From contig NZ_QTUV01000004.1 of the NCBI RefSeq assembly GCF_003435815.1, forward strand, positions 62,001 to 126,000: a stretch of 64,000 nt of DNA. The letters are read 5' to 3'. This document shows positions 1 through 7,496 of this stretch, one piece after another. The position numbers were made by a program, and so were the translations under genes. A model generated the notes under the pieces. It was not told the origin of the DNA, made no database searches, and saw only the letters and a program-made list of their open reading frames with translations. Each line of letters begins with the position of its first letter. Position 1 is the stretch's first letter. The DNA is from Dorea sp. AM10-31. GTDB taxonomy: Bacteria; Bacillota; Clostridia; Lachnospirales; Lachnospiraceae.

Positions 1-1
1 G

Positions 2-28
2 AATAAGCAGCCGGAAAAAAACGAATAA
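2..28 (+). CDS. Possible 3' end of an upstream coding region
   Basis: An open frame entering from the left edge ends in TAA at 26-28 after a short polar tail (NKQPEKNE). A hairpin and an intrinsic terminator follow within 140 bases, as expected after a gene end. Only eight codons are visible, so this is a guess about context and not a protein identification. Confidence 0.2.
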   Translation, partial: NKQPEKNE

Positions 29-125
29 TCTGCAGAGCTTGTTCCTTGAATGTTTTAGGAACAATGAAAATAGAATTTTCGGTTAGAATTTGTATGTATT
101 AGAAAAATATTAGAACTGTGGTAAG

Positions 126-165
126 AAAAGACCTGAATCATAATATAAATGTTTCAGGTCTTTTT
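126..165. terminator. Bidirectional intrinsic terminator
   Basis: A 12-bp inverted repeat (AAAAGACCTGAA at 126-137 with TTCAGGTCTTTT at 153-164) has A- and T-runs on its two flanks, so it can end transcripts from either side: the one entering from the left and the minus-strand YcxB-like gene. Confidence 0.8.
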
Positions 166-203
166 CGCTCTTGTAAAATATCGCATAAAATTGCAAAAAA
201 TAT

Positions 204-746
204 CTATTTGTCATATGCCGGATGAATTGGTCCGTAAGGGATATCCGGATGATGTTCCTGCATCCAGGTTTTAAACTGTTCAGAATCACCTTCTGTAAAA
301 GAATCCTTGTCTAGCATAACACCTTCGTTTTGATCTCCAGAAGCAAGTTTGTAATAGGATTTTGCCTCTTCAAATCTGTTAATATCTTTCCAGTCCACTT
401 TGTTGTTTAGCTTATTGTTGATATAAAGGGTGATATTTTTGTCGCCGATAATTACTTTGCAGGTCCAGTCTTTTCCGTTAAAGTATTGACCGCGTGTTAC
501 GCGAAATGTTTTATCAGCGTGCATCCATTTGAAAAATACACCGCGGTAAACGGATATAAAGACAAGAAATGCACATACGGTTTTCCATCTGAGCGGTACA
601 GTTATTGTATTGAAGTAAATCCAACTCAGAGTTCCGACGATAAAAATAAAACACCAAATGAAAAACATAGGACCTGATTTCCAGAACTTTGGAACAGACC
701 ATTTGTCATAACGCTTGCGAGTCATTGTATACTCATTAATAAACAT
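204..746 (-). CDS. YcxB-like membrane protein
   Basis: A 180-residue protein with two predicted membrane segments (about residues 26-46 and 52-72) followed by a soluble C-terminal half. That half has the YcxB-like pattern: a short beta-rich stretch, a conserved W-x-D-I-x-x-F/V element (WKDINRFEEA, near 119-128), then an L-D-K-x-S-F-x-E-G-D stretch before a final helix. YcxB-like proteins are small bacterial membrane proteins with no known biochemical role. The start at 746 has GGAG nine bases upstream; an in-frame ATG seven codons later is the alternative. It stands alone between terminators. Family call is moderate; function unknown. Confidence 0.7.
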   Translation of the reverse strand: MFINEYTMTRKRYDKWSVPKFWKSGPMFFIWCFIFIVGTLSWIYFNTITVPLRWKTVCAFLVFISVYRGVFFKWMHADKTFRVTRGQYFNGKDWTCKVIIGDKNITLYINNKLNNKVDWKDINRFEEAKSYYKLASGDQNEGVMLDKDSFTEGDSEQFKTWMQEHHPDIPYGPIHPAYDK

Positions 747-892
747 GTAAATAATCTCCGTAGTTTTATTATTGTATTTTTAAAGAAGTTTAAGCAATAA
801 GACTTATAAAAAAATATTGCTAAAATATATAAGGCAGTTCTTAATTTAAGAACCGCCTTATATTATTGTTGTAATTAATATTCAATTATTGT

Positions 893-1783
893 TTAAGCAA
901 CACCTGCTTTAGCGTCTTTTCTAGCTGAGCTTAACAGTGTGTAAGATGTCCACAGAAGAACAACACAGATCAGGTTGATCAGCCAGAACATCGGAAGTCC
1001 TGTAACCACTTTCCAGGCAATAAATACACCGATACATCCGCCGAGAGCGTTACCGATTGTATGTGGAACATCGTATCTCTTTGTCTTAATAAACTCGATA
1101 GAGCAAGCTGGCATCAGACATGCACAAGATCCCATGAATACAGGGAAGCAAGCCTGCGCATCAACTCCGAGCAGAAGACAAGTAGCCATACACGGAGCAT
1201 ACAGACCAAATCCGATATCCATCAGAGCACCCCACAGAATATTAAGAACTGCGGCTACGATTAATTTCCAGCCTGTAAGACCTGTTAAAGTTCCTACGAG
1301 ACCGAAAGGTCCAACACCTGTATTCTTGCAGAGCATAACAGCAGCAAGTGGAATCATAACTGTACCAAGAGCGATTCTGATTTTGTTACGAGGCCATTTG
1401 GTAACAATAGAAGCAAAACCAAACGAACCAACTGCAGCACAAACATACATTACGATCAGAAACATAGGATCACAATTAACTGATGTTGTGAAGATGAATG
1501 CCTCGAAAATAACAGGGAAAGTATCTCCAACATTCAGTGTACCAGGAATATCGATATCATCAATCTGGTTGAATAACTTATACATGAATGTAGATGGTGC
1601 ATAAGAACCACATCCTAACGTATCAAGGAAGTTGGCAATGATACCTACTACGAAAGCAGAAGCCCACTGTTTACCAGTCGCATCTTTGATTTTGTCCATT
1701 CGATTCTTGGCAACGTCAACAACGAGTCCGACACCTGTACCTGCGAATAAGACACCGAGTAAAATTTGGATAGCTAATAACAT
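893..1783 (-). CDS. TSUP-family (TauE/SafE) permease, copy 1
   Basis: A 296-residue polytopic protein with about eight membrane segments. Two glycine-rich loops recur in the two halves (FLDTLGCGSYAPSTF near 53 and MDIGFGLYAPCMAT near 190), which is the internal repeat pattern of the TauE/SafE, or TSUP, permeases. Family members move sulfite, sulfonates, sulfoacetate or other small organic anions; the substrate here cannot be told. A paralogue with the same loops lies at 2557-3429. The start has AGGAGG close upstream. The gene has its own promoter (1917-1945) and a short upstream reading frame (1801-1839). Confidence 0.85.
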   Translation of the reverse strand: MLLAIQILLGVLFAGTGVGLVVDVAKNRMDKIKDATGKQWASAFVVGIIANFLDTLGCGSYAPSTFMYKLFNQIDDIDIPGTLNVGDTFPVIFEAFIFTTSVNCDPMFLIVMYVCAAVGSFGFASIVTKWPRNKIRIALGTVMIPLAAVMLCKNTGVGPFGLVGTLTGLTGWKLIVAAVLNILWGALMDIGFGLYAPCMATCLLLGVDAQACFPVFMGSCACLMPACSIEFIKTKRYDVPHTIGNALGGCIGVFIAWKVVTGLPMFWLINLICVVLLWTSYTLLSSARKDAKAGVA

Positions 1784-1800
1784 ATTACTCCTCCTTCAGA

Positions 1801-1839
1801 TTATAAAATAATATTAAATTGTAAATGTACTACAGACAT
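1801..1839 (-). CDS. 12-codon upstream reading frame before the TSUP gene
   Basis: ATG at 1839 is preceded by GGAGGG at a seven-base spacing and encodes MSVVHLQFNIIL, then stop, 17 bases before the permease start. The ribosome site is as strong as that of the permease itself. It lies in the transcript from the promoter at 1917-1945. It could be a leader peptide, or a chance frame using a stray Shine-Dalgarno sequence. Confidence 0.35.
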   Translation of the reverse strand: MSVVHLQFNIIL

Positions 1840-1916
1840 AATACGTCCCTCCAGTTGAATTGAACACACCCCGATTTGTATTACAATTCATATTCCGTAA
1901 AATGCCTCTTTTCACT

Positions 1917-1945
1917 AGTTTATCAGTTAATTTGTTAAAAGTCAA
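1917..1945 (-). promoter_or_regulatory. Promoter for TSUP copy 1
   Basis: On the minus strand TTGACT (1945-1940) and TAAACT (1922-1917) are separated by 17 bases, a good housekeeping sigma-factor match. The predicted transcript has a leader of about 125 bases holding the 12-codon frame. Confidence 0.65.
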
Positions 1946-2013
1946 TCAATGGGATAGAAAAGTATGAAAAAATATGAACAAAATAACAAAACAACCGACA
2001 GAATATGGCAAAG

Positions 2014-2046
2014 AAAAAACACAGCACCGATGCGCTGTGTTTTTTC
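2014..2046. terminator. Intrinsic terminator, usable on both strands
   Basis: AAAAAACACAGC (2014-2025) pairs with GCTGTGTTTTTT (2034-2045) around an eight-base loop. On the minus strand it would end the small transcript starting near 2320. Confidence 0.75.
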
Positions 2047-2140
2047 TTTTTGGTATGTCATTGAGAGGTTTTCCTCGTTGCATTGCAGTTTTGTTAATAT
2101 ACAAAGCTGGGGAATGCTCCTTCCTTCCGGAAGGTATATA

Positions 2141-2266
2141 TTAATTGGAGTTTATCTCTGCAGGATTGTTCTTGGGGGAAACAATCGGCATCGACATAAC
2201 TGCAATAACAACCATAATGGTTATCAAACTTAAAAGTACTCGATATTCTAAAATAGCAGTTCCCAT
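2141..2266 (-). CDS. Small single-span membrane protein (41 codons)
   Basis: ATG at 2266-2264 opens a frame of 41 residues ending in TAA at 2141. Residues 10-29 are continuously hydrophobic (VLLSLITIMVVIAVMSMPIV), followed by a polar tail (SPKNNPAEINSN), so it looks like a one-pass membrane peptide. A near-consensus promoter lies about 60 bases upstream (2326-2354) and a terminator follows (2014-2046), giving a self-contained transcription unit. The ribosome site is poor (purine-rich GAAGAAG directly before ATG). A longer frame from ATG at 2291 overlaps but has an unconvincing composition. No family recognised. Confidence 0.45.
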   Translation of the reverse strand: MGTAILEYRVLLSLITIMVVIAVMSMPIVSPKNNPAEINSN

Positions 2267-2325
2267 CTTCTTCGCTATAGGAAACCGCCATTGGTTATCA
2301 AGTTATGTTCTTTTAAGTTGTTTTT

Positions 2326-2354
2326 AATATACCACTTTTGTGTATTAACGTCAA
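2326..2354 (-). promoter_or_regulatory. Promoter of a small minus-strand transcript
   Basis: TTGACG (2354-2349) and TATATT (2331-2326) are spaced by exactly 17 bases on the minus strand. The only things downstream before the terminator at 2046 are the short frames in 2141-2291. Confidence 0.6.
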
Positions 2355-2482
2355 GAATTAATAATATTTTTATGAATTGTAACGAATAAATATTAAAATG
2401 AAAAGAGATATTGTGCAATTTTCAAGAACAAAACTTGCAAATAAAGATATGCCAAATAATAGGGATGGTTTTCGGTAAACGC

Positions 2483-2510
2483 AAAGAAGCGCATTTTCAT
2501 GCGCTTCTTT
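2483..2510 (-). terminator. Stem-loop ending the symporter/TSUP unit
   Basis: AAAGAAGCGCA (2483-2493) pairs perfectly with TGCGCTTCTTT (2500-2510). It lies 47 bases beyond the stop codon of the second TSUP gene. The T-run after the stem is short, so termination may be partial. Confidence 0.65.
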
Positions 2511-2556
2511 GAATGATTCCCCTGTTCAATTGTACCAAAAATCTTATCGTTTAGAA

Positions 2557-3429
2557 TTATCTCGCTGCTTTTCTTGCATCATGGAAGAACATACATGCAC
2601 AAACTACCATAACTACACATACCAAATAAGTAAGTACGGTAAGTGGCAGGCTAGTAACGATGAGTCCTGCAATCAATACACCGATAGATCCACTAATAAC
2701 CATCGGGATTGCAGCTCCGCGGTGATATTTACCACTCTTGATAAATTCAAAACCGGAAGCAGGACACAGATAAGCACAAGATCCCATCATAATCGGGAAA
2801 GCTACATCTGTACTCATACCCAATAACAGGACAACAGCCATACAAGGTGCGTACAGTCCGATACCTACAGTCATCAGAATGCCAAGAATGAAGTTCGCTA
2901 CGATACCGATCACAAGTTTTGTGCCAGTAAGTCCTCGTGCTGTCCCGATGATACCGAAAGGACCAAAAGCATTGATCTTGCATAAAGTGATGATTGCTAC
3001 CAGAATCAGTGCAACACCCATAACTGTACGGATCTTCGTAATGTCGAGCTTGGATACCATCTTAGCACCAATGACTGCGCCGACAACAGATGCAGCGATC
3101 ATAAGGACCAGTGTCAAGGAGTCGGCTTGCACTTTCTTAATGAAAATGGTTGCCTCCACACAGATCGGAATAGCAAAGCTTACATTCAAGGATCCTGGAA
3201 TCAGGTCATCGCTATTAGATTTGGTGAACTTCCAGGCAGAAGTTGCAATTGCATAACTTCCAATCCCCAGCGTGTCGAAGAAGTTTGCTACCAGACTGAT
3301 GATAATGTTGTGTGGCAGTTTTTCGTTGTTGATTTCGTCTTTGTGTGCGATAACATCTTTAAGCAGAAAGATAAAATAAACTGCTGCGTATACCCACATA
3401 ACGACGAGTAAGATTGTTGCTACGTTCAT
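2557..3429 (-). CDS. TSUP-family (TauE/SafE) permease, copy 2
   Basis: A 290-residue polytopic protein, paralogous to the product of 893-1783: both carry the paired loops FFDTLGIGSYA (near 52) and GIGLYAPCMAV (near 190) and a matching M-G-S-C-A motif (MMGSCAYLCPASGFEFIK) in the sixth segment region. Expected role is passive or proton-coupled movement of a small anion such as a sulfur compound across the cell membrane. The ribosome site is AAGGGGGAT. It lies 29 bases behind the sodium-symporter gene on the same strand with no terminator between, so the two are probably co-transcribed. Confidence 0.85.
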   Translation of the reverse strand: MNVATILLVVMWVYAAVYFIFLLKDVIAHKDEINNEKLPHNIIISLVANFFDTLGIGSYAIATSAWKFTKSNSDDLIPGSLNVSFAIPICVEATIFIKKVQADSLTLVLMIAASVVGAVIGAKMVSKLDITKIRTVMGVALILVAIITLCKINAFGPFGIIGTARGLTGTKLVIGIVANFILGILMTVGIGLYAPCMAVVLLLGMSTDVAFPIMMGSCAYLCPASGFEFIKSGKYHRGAAIPMVISGSIGVLIAGLIVTSLPLTVLTYLVCVVMVVCACMFFHDARKAAR

Positions 3430-3458
3430 AAGAATCCCCCTTTTGGAAAAATATATAT

Positions 3459-4829
3459 CTATTGGATAAATCCAAAGACATTCAAAATGACAATTACCAT
3501 AAAAGCAGGTACAACTACAATTGTTAATATCTTATCATATAATGATAGTTTACCATATTTTCCATCATTTGTTAATTCTTTTTCGTAATTTTTAAATCCC
3601 CAAATTTTAGCTACGAAAACACAAACTAACCAGCACCCAAGTGGTAGTAAGATATATCCTGTGAATGTATCCAGCCAGTCGTAAAGACCAAGATGTGAAA
3701 TGCCGGTTGCGTCGATCCATGGAAGCTTCACACCGCTTAACACACCAAAGCCGAGAGATACGATGATATTGCCGATACCGATAATCAGTGCAGTTACAAC
3801 AGTTGCTTTCTTACGTCCCATTTTACAGTTGTCTTCGAATGTTCTTGTAGAAATCTCGAAGAATGTAAATAAAGAAGAAATAACGGCAAATATCAGCGCG
3901 AGGAAGAAACAACATCCAATAATACGTCCGCCTGGAAGTTTGCCGAAGATGCCAGTCATAACAAGGAACACAAGTCCCGGACCGCTCTGCACGTCAACGC
4001 CGCCTGCAAATGCAGAAGGAATAATAACGAATCCAGCTAAAATAGCGGCTCCGGTATCGCAGATGGATACGAGGATTGCGTCGCTTTTTAAGTTATTTTC
4101 TTTCGGAATGTTAGCTCCTAAAGTTTCGTATATACCCCAGCCAATACCAACAGAAAAGAGCACCTGTGTAGCAGCTTTGGCAAATACGGAAAAACTGAAT
4201 TTGCTAAAGTCTGGAAGAAGGTAGAATTTTAATCCTTCCATTGCATTATCGGTTACAAATAATGCCCATATACCACAGACGATTAGAAATACAAACAACA
4301 GTGGCATGATGAACTTAGTAAGCTTTTCAACAATATTTGTAATTCCAAATAAAAGCATTATGGATACAAATACTAATATAACCAGTGCCCAGATGATTGG
4401 TTCAACAGTAGAAGATGTAAAATTGTTGAAGTACGCCTGTTTGTCTTCACCGAAGTCACCGCTGATGATATACTGTACAGCATATTTTAATACCCAGCCG
4501 CCGACAACAACATAGTACATATTAATCATCCATGTACAGATGTTGGCAATCCAGCCGATGAAGCCCCATTTCTTGTTGATCCGCTCAAAACAGGTGACGG
4601 TGTCAGAAGCGCTGTGGCGACCGATTGCGGTTTCCATCTCGACCATTGGGTGTGCCATCAATGCAATAACAATTATGTAAACGATCAGAAAGATTCCACC
4701 GCCGCCTTGGTAAGCAAGATACGGAAATTTCCAGATGTTTCCGAGACCGATTGCAGCTCCGGCAGCAACCATAATATAGCCAAAGCGGGAGTTCCATTGT
4801 TGAGGTGCTTGATTTGTATTGTTACCCAT
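3459..4829 (-). CDS. Sodium-dependent NSS/SNF-family transporter
   Basis: A 456-residue membrane protein of the LeuT-fold neurotransmitter:sodium symporter family. The first helix region has the signature RFGYIMVAAGAAIGLGNIWK around residue 15-34, with the unwound G-x-G-N-x-W-x-F-P-Y segment that forms the sodium sites, and about 11 membrane spans follow, the usual bacterial number. Bacterial relatives import amino acids such as leucine, tryptophan, tyrosine or methionine with Na+. It is first in a two-gene unit with the TSUP permease. A promoter with a terminator hairpin just after the start site precedes it, suggesting attenuation. Substrate unknown. Confidence 0.92.
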   Translation of the reverse strand: MGNNTNQAPQQWNSRFGYIMVAAGAAIGLGNIWKFPYLAYQGGGGIFLIVYIIVIALMAHPMVEMETAIGRHSASDTVTCFERINKKWGFIGWIANICTWMINMYYVVVGGWVLKYAVQYIISGDFGEDKQAYFNNFTSSTVEPIIWALVILVFVSIMLLFGITNIVEKLTKFIMPLLFVFLIVCGIWALFVTDNAMEGLKFYLLPDFSKFSFSVFAKAATQVLFSVGIGWGIYETLGANIPKENNLKSDAILVSICDTGAAILAGFVIIPSAFAGGVDVQSGPGLVFLVMTGIFGKLPGGRIIGCCFFLALIFAVISSLFTFFEISTRTFEDNCKMGRKKATVVTALIIGIGNIIVSLGFGVLSGVKLPWIDATGISHLGLYDWLDTFTGYILLPLGCWLVCVFVAKIWGFKNYEKELTNDGKYGKLSLYDKILTIVVVPAFMVIVILNVFGFIQ

Positions 4830-4944
4830 AATTTCACGCTCCTATCTTTATTAATTACTGGACGATCATCTAAATTGTCCTGAAGTTTCTGCTGAGATTC
4901 CACATGACAACCGGGATCCGGATCTTCTTTTTGGGTGTCATGGA

Positions 4945-4984
4945 TATAAAAAAAGGTACTCTGCATGTATGCGAGAGCACCTTT
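4945..4984 (-). promoter_or_regulatory. Promoter-proximal terminator hairpin in the symporter leader
   Basis: On the minus strand AAAGGTGCTCT (4984-4974) pairs with AGAGTACCTTT (4962-4952), one mismatch, followed by a long T-run. It starts only about 15-20 bases after the predicted transcription start and about 115 bases before the symporter start codon. An upstream GAGAG can pair with the CTCTC inside the stem, giving an alternative fold. Attenuation is an inference; no known riboswitch class was recognised. Confidence 0.55.
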
Positions 4985-5006
4985 GCCTATCTCAATCCTC
5001 TCTTTT

Positions 5007-5035
5007 ATTGTAACCACAGGAGAATAGAAAGTCAA
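5007..5035 (-). promoter_or_regulatory. Promoter of the symporter/TSUP unit
   Basis: TTGACT (5035-5030) and TACAAT (5012-5007) on the minus strand with a 17-base spacer. Transcription would start near 5000, leaving a leader of roughly 170 bases. Confidence 0.75.
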
Positions 5036-5212
5036 TACAAATATTACAAATACTTATACCTACATTAGAAATATTTATGCTAATAATATGAATAATGCTG
5101 TATAAAATCTGAATCAATGATTGAAAAACGGACAATATGTATAGGGGAGGAAGCACAATCATAAAAACGGGAAGGTATAAGAAACTGTAATAGGAATATA
5201 AAGAATACTCGT

Positions 5213-5241
5213 TTCACAAACAGTGAAAAAAGGGCTATACT
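5213..5241 (+). promoter_or_regulatory. Promoter of the 25-codon gene
   Basis: TTCACA (5213-5218) and TATACT (5236-5241) with a 17-base spacer; five of six and five of six consensus matches. It lies 52 bases before the ATG at 5293. Confidence 0.65.
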
Positions 5242-5292
5242 CAAGGCAGATAAAGAAATAAAACATTCTTGGTTATGTGGGAGGTGTAAGAA

Positions 5293-5370
5293 ATGATCGG
5301 ATGGACAATCGTTGGAGCAGTAGCGCTTTACGGAGTAGTAACTGTAGCACAGGATGAAATGCATAAATAA
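5293..5370 (+). CDS. Small membrane peptide (25 residues)
   Basis: ATG at 5293 encodes MIGWTIVGAVALYGVVTVAQ, then DEMHK and TAA at 5368-5370. The first twenty residues are hydrophobic enough for one membrane span; the tail is charged. The ribosome site GGGAGGTG ends eight bases before the ATG, a promoter stands upstream and a strong terminator downstream, so it is a complete single-gene transcription unit. I recognise no family. Toxin-like, regulatory (membrane-complex subunit) or stress peptide roles are all possible and none is shown by the sequence. Confidence 0.65.
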   Translation: MIGWTIVGAVALYGVVTVAQDEMHK

Positions 5371-5431
5371 TCATTTTCTAAAAAGCGAATTTTCAGAAAA
5401 ATCAAGTGAATAATAAAGAAATGTTATATAA

Positions 5432-5478
5432 AAACAAGGAGCAACTTTCCTCGCAGTAAAGGTTGCTCCTTGTTTTTT
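5432..5478 (+). terminator. Strong intrinsic terminator
   Basis: AACAAGGAGCAAC pairs with GTTGCTCCTTGTT around a short loop, and a T6 run follows on the plus strand. It ends the 25-codon gene; its A-rich left flank may also serve the convergent LysR gene. Confidence 0.85.
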
Positions 5479-5534
5479 GTTATGGCGACAAGGAAAGTGC
5501 ACGCGTTTGCGTAAATGCATTTGATGACAAATAC

Positions 5535-6410
5535 TTACTCATCATCCAGTAAAAAGTCCTTCGCATATTCAAGAAAGATCTTCGATGCCGGAGAGAGTTC
5601 TTCTTTGGAGGTGTATGCGAGTCCGAGCTGGCGTGATACCGTTGGCTTGATCGGGCGTGTTATAAAGTCGCCGACCTGACCACGCAGAAGCAGTCCTGGA
5701 AGAATAGAAAGACCAAGTTCATGTTCTACCATGGAAATGATAGAGAACTCATTGATAGTGATATAACGGATATCCGGTTTGACTTTCGCTTGTTTCAGAA
5801 TCCGGTGAACATCACTTCCCGGAGTATATTCTGTAATGATAAATGGCTGCCCTTCAAAAGCTTCGATTGGCACAGCATCACATTCAGCAAAAGGATGGTT
5901 CTTTGGAATGACTGCAAAGAGTTCATCGTCCATTACCGGGAGAAATTGATAATTATGTCCCTTCTGATGGCTGATAAAGCCAATGTCTACACGCCGCTCC
6001 TGGATCCAGTCGGCAAGTTCACCCTCGACTCCTTCTACTATTTTAAAATGAATATCCGGATGCTCATGCTGGAATTCCCGGATGATCTTCGGGATCCAGT
6101 GAATAGAACAGCTCAAATAGGTTCCTATTTTAATAGTACCAACCTGTGCGCCTTTCAAAGAAGCGATTTCCTGATTGATCACTTCATCTGCATTGAGCAG
6201 TGCACGAATGGAAGGAATCAGTGATTTGGCATCTGCGGTCAGAGTCATTCCGTGATTGTCTTTGACAAACAGAGAAAATCCGACTTCTTTTTCCAAGGAT
6301 TTCATCATCTGTGTAATGCCAGACTGTGTATACCCCAATTCTTCGCCTGCGCGCGTGAAACTTCCGTAGTCATCCACTGCAAGCATAACTTTCCATCTTT
6401 TTATATCCAT
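5535..6410 (-). CDS. LysR-family transcriptional regulator
   Basis: A 291-residue DNA-binding regulator. The N-terminal winged helix-turn-helix is plain (VDDYGSFTRAGEELGYTQSG, residues 12-31), then the linker helix and a type-2 periplasmic-binding-like effector domain from about residue 90, usual length for the family. I chose the ATG at 6410 because GAGGA stands eight bases upstream and the protein then begins right at the HTH; an upstream in-frame ATG at 6500 would add 30 residues with no match to the family. It is transcribed away from the YczE-like gene at 6752, so that gene may be a target. Effector unknown. Confidence 0.92.
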   Translation of the reverse strand: MDIKRWKVMLAVDDYGSFTRAGEELGYTQSGITQMMKSLEKEVGFSLFVKDNHGMTLTADAKSLIPSIRALLNADEVINQEIASLKGAQVGTIKIGTYLSCSIHWIPKIIREFQHEHPDIHFKIVEGVEGELADWIQERRVDIGFISHQKGHNYQFLPVMDDELFAVIPKNHPFAECDAVPIEAFEGQPFIITEYTPGSDVHRILKQAKVKPDIRYITINEFSIISMVEHELGLSILPGLLLRGQVGDFITRPIKPTVSRQLGLAYTSKEELSPASKIFLEYAKDFLLDDE

Positions 6411-6543
6411 ATAGTCATTCCTCATTTCTGCATTAAAAAACGTTATGTAAGTATTTATATTTCTAATACTAAAGCAAAAGGGTGGGGAATACAAGGGCAA
6501 TGAGGAAAAAACATAGGAAAAACATGATATGTCAAAGAAAAGG

Positions 6544-6623
6544 TTGCTGAGATAGAAGATGTCTATATATAATATAGAAAGAATTAAAGTGCGTAAGCCT
6601 GTGTGAAACAGGGAACGCTCAGC
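6544..6623 (+). promoter_or_regulatory. Structured region or promoter upstream of the YczE-like gene
   Basis: GCTGAG (6546-6551) can pair with CTCAGC (6618-6623), enclosing a stable hairpin in which GCGT (6591-6594) pairs with ACGC (6615-6618) and CCTGT with ACAGG inside it. Alternatively TTGCTG (6544-6549) and TATAAT (6568-6573), 18 bases apart, form a promoter, which would put the hairpin at the start of the transcript. The two readings compete. No riboswitch consensus was recognised. Confidence 0.4.
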
Positions 6624-6751
6624 AGGTATTTTTATATAATAGTGCGAATCTGTTTGTTTTTATTTATAAGGAAAAAAAGACGGAGCAGAGTGCATGAGAG
6701 AGTGAATATACTATGAATGTATTAATATAAGGAAGAAAAGGATGAGAGAAA

Positions 6752-7423
6752 GTGGAAAAGAGAAAAAATATAGCGACAAAGAAGAGCATGGTTGTACAGT
6801 TTGTGCTACTTGGTATCTGCACGGCTGGAACAGCATTTTCACAGACGTTGGCGTTGAAAGCGAATATTGGTGTCTGCGCATGCTGGGATGCGGTGGGATT
6901 GAATGTTTACCAGATATTTGGAATTAAGGTCGGAACGGTCAGCATGTGCCTACATGCAATCTGTGTACTGGTACAGTTTCTGATTCAGAGAAAGGATTTT
7001 GAAAAGAGAAAGATTCTCCAGCTTCCTTATGTTATTGTATTTGGAATGTTGTTGAATTTCTTCTATTATAATGTACTTACATTTGAAGTACATGCTTATG
7101 TGGCAAAAGTCTTACTTGTGATCACGTCTTATCTGGGACTGGGTCTGTTCCTTGGACCTATGCTGCTGCTTAATCTGATCACTATTCCGAGTGAAGCAAT
7201 GTGTAATGTGCTCAGCGGATATGCAAAGGTGGATTACGCAAAGGTTCGGATTGGACTGGACGGAGTATGTATCGCAGCTTCTCTGGCGTTGTCGTTCCTC
7301 GGTGGCGTGTCCCTTAAAGTAAGAGAAGGTACTGTGATGGGAATGCTGCTTCTTGGACCGTTGGAAAAGCTGAGCATGAAAGTATTTGAACCACAGATTG
7401 AGCGTGTAAAAGATATAAAATAA
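6752..7423 (+). CDS. YczE/YitT-like integral membrane protein
   Basis: A 223-residue protein with about five membrane helices. It follows the YczE pattern: a first helix ending in A-L-x-x-x-A-x-x-G-V (QTLALKANIGVCACWDAVGL, near 31-50), a G-x-x-x-G-T-V helix, and a C-terminal Y-x-K-V-R-x-x-x-D plus R-E-G-T-V motif (REGTVMGMLLLG, near 193-204). YczE-like proteins have no established transport activity. Translation likely begins at GTG 6752, with AAGGA nine bases upstream; an ATG at 6742 is in another frame. It is divergent from the LysR gene. Function unknown. Confidence 0.75.
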   Translation: MEKRKNIATKKSMVVQFVLLGICTAGTAFSQTLALKANIGVCACWDAVGLNVYQIFGIKVGTVSMCLHAICVLVQFLIQRKDFEKRKILQLPYVIVFGMLLNFFYYNVLTFEVHAYVAKVLLVITSYLGLGLFLGPMLLLNLITIPSEAMCNVLSGYAKVDYAKVRIGLDGVCIAASLALSFLGGVSLKVREGTVMGMLLLGPLEKLSMKVFEPQIERVKDIK

Positions 7424-7461
7424 ATTGTATGCGAAAAAATACAATAAAATAGAAAAAGAGC

Positions 7462-7490
7462 TTGCAAAACATATAAACATCTTGTATACT
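7462..7490 (+). promoter_or_regulatory. Main promoter of the ribosomal superoperon
   Basis: TTGCAA (7462-7467) and TATACT (7485-7490) are 17 bases apart, about 250 bases before rpsJ. The space between holds the structured leader. Confidence 0.75.
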
Positions 7491-7496
7491 AAGAGA

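Noticed and set aside
975..1604. 209-codon plus-strand frame opposite the TSUP gene
   Set aside because: Antisense shadow of a clear membrane protein; no start signal and no family pattern.
1940..2060. 38-codon hydrophobic minus-strand frame beginning near 2056
   Set aside because: It runs through the intrinsic terminator at 2014-2046, so a transcript covering it is unlikely.
2094..2291. 65-codon minus-strand frame from ATG 2291
   Set aside because: Polar, cysteine-rich composition with no recognisable pattern and no ribosome site; the 41-codon frame overlapping it looks far more like a protein.
4870..4941. 23-codon leader frame in the symporter 5' region
   Set aside because: No ribosome site stands before its ATG; the inverted repeats around GATCCGGATC (4915-4924) explain its odd composition better.
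4830..5000. T-box or known amino-acid riboswitch in the symporter leader
   Set aside because: No T-box AGGGTGG-N-ACCGCG segment and no aptamer core was found; the space before the hairpin is too short.
6544..6623. Thiamine pyrophosphate riboswitch suggested by CTGAGA
   Set aside because: The second TPP core (CTGAT-CTGG...CCAGCG-x-AGGGA) is missing.
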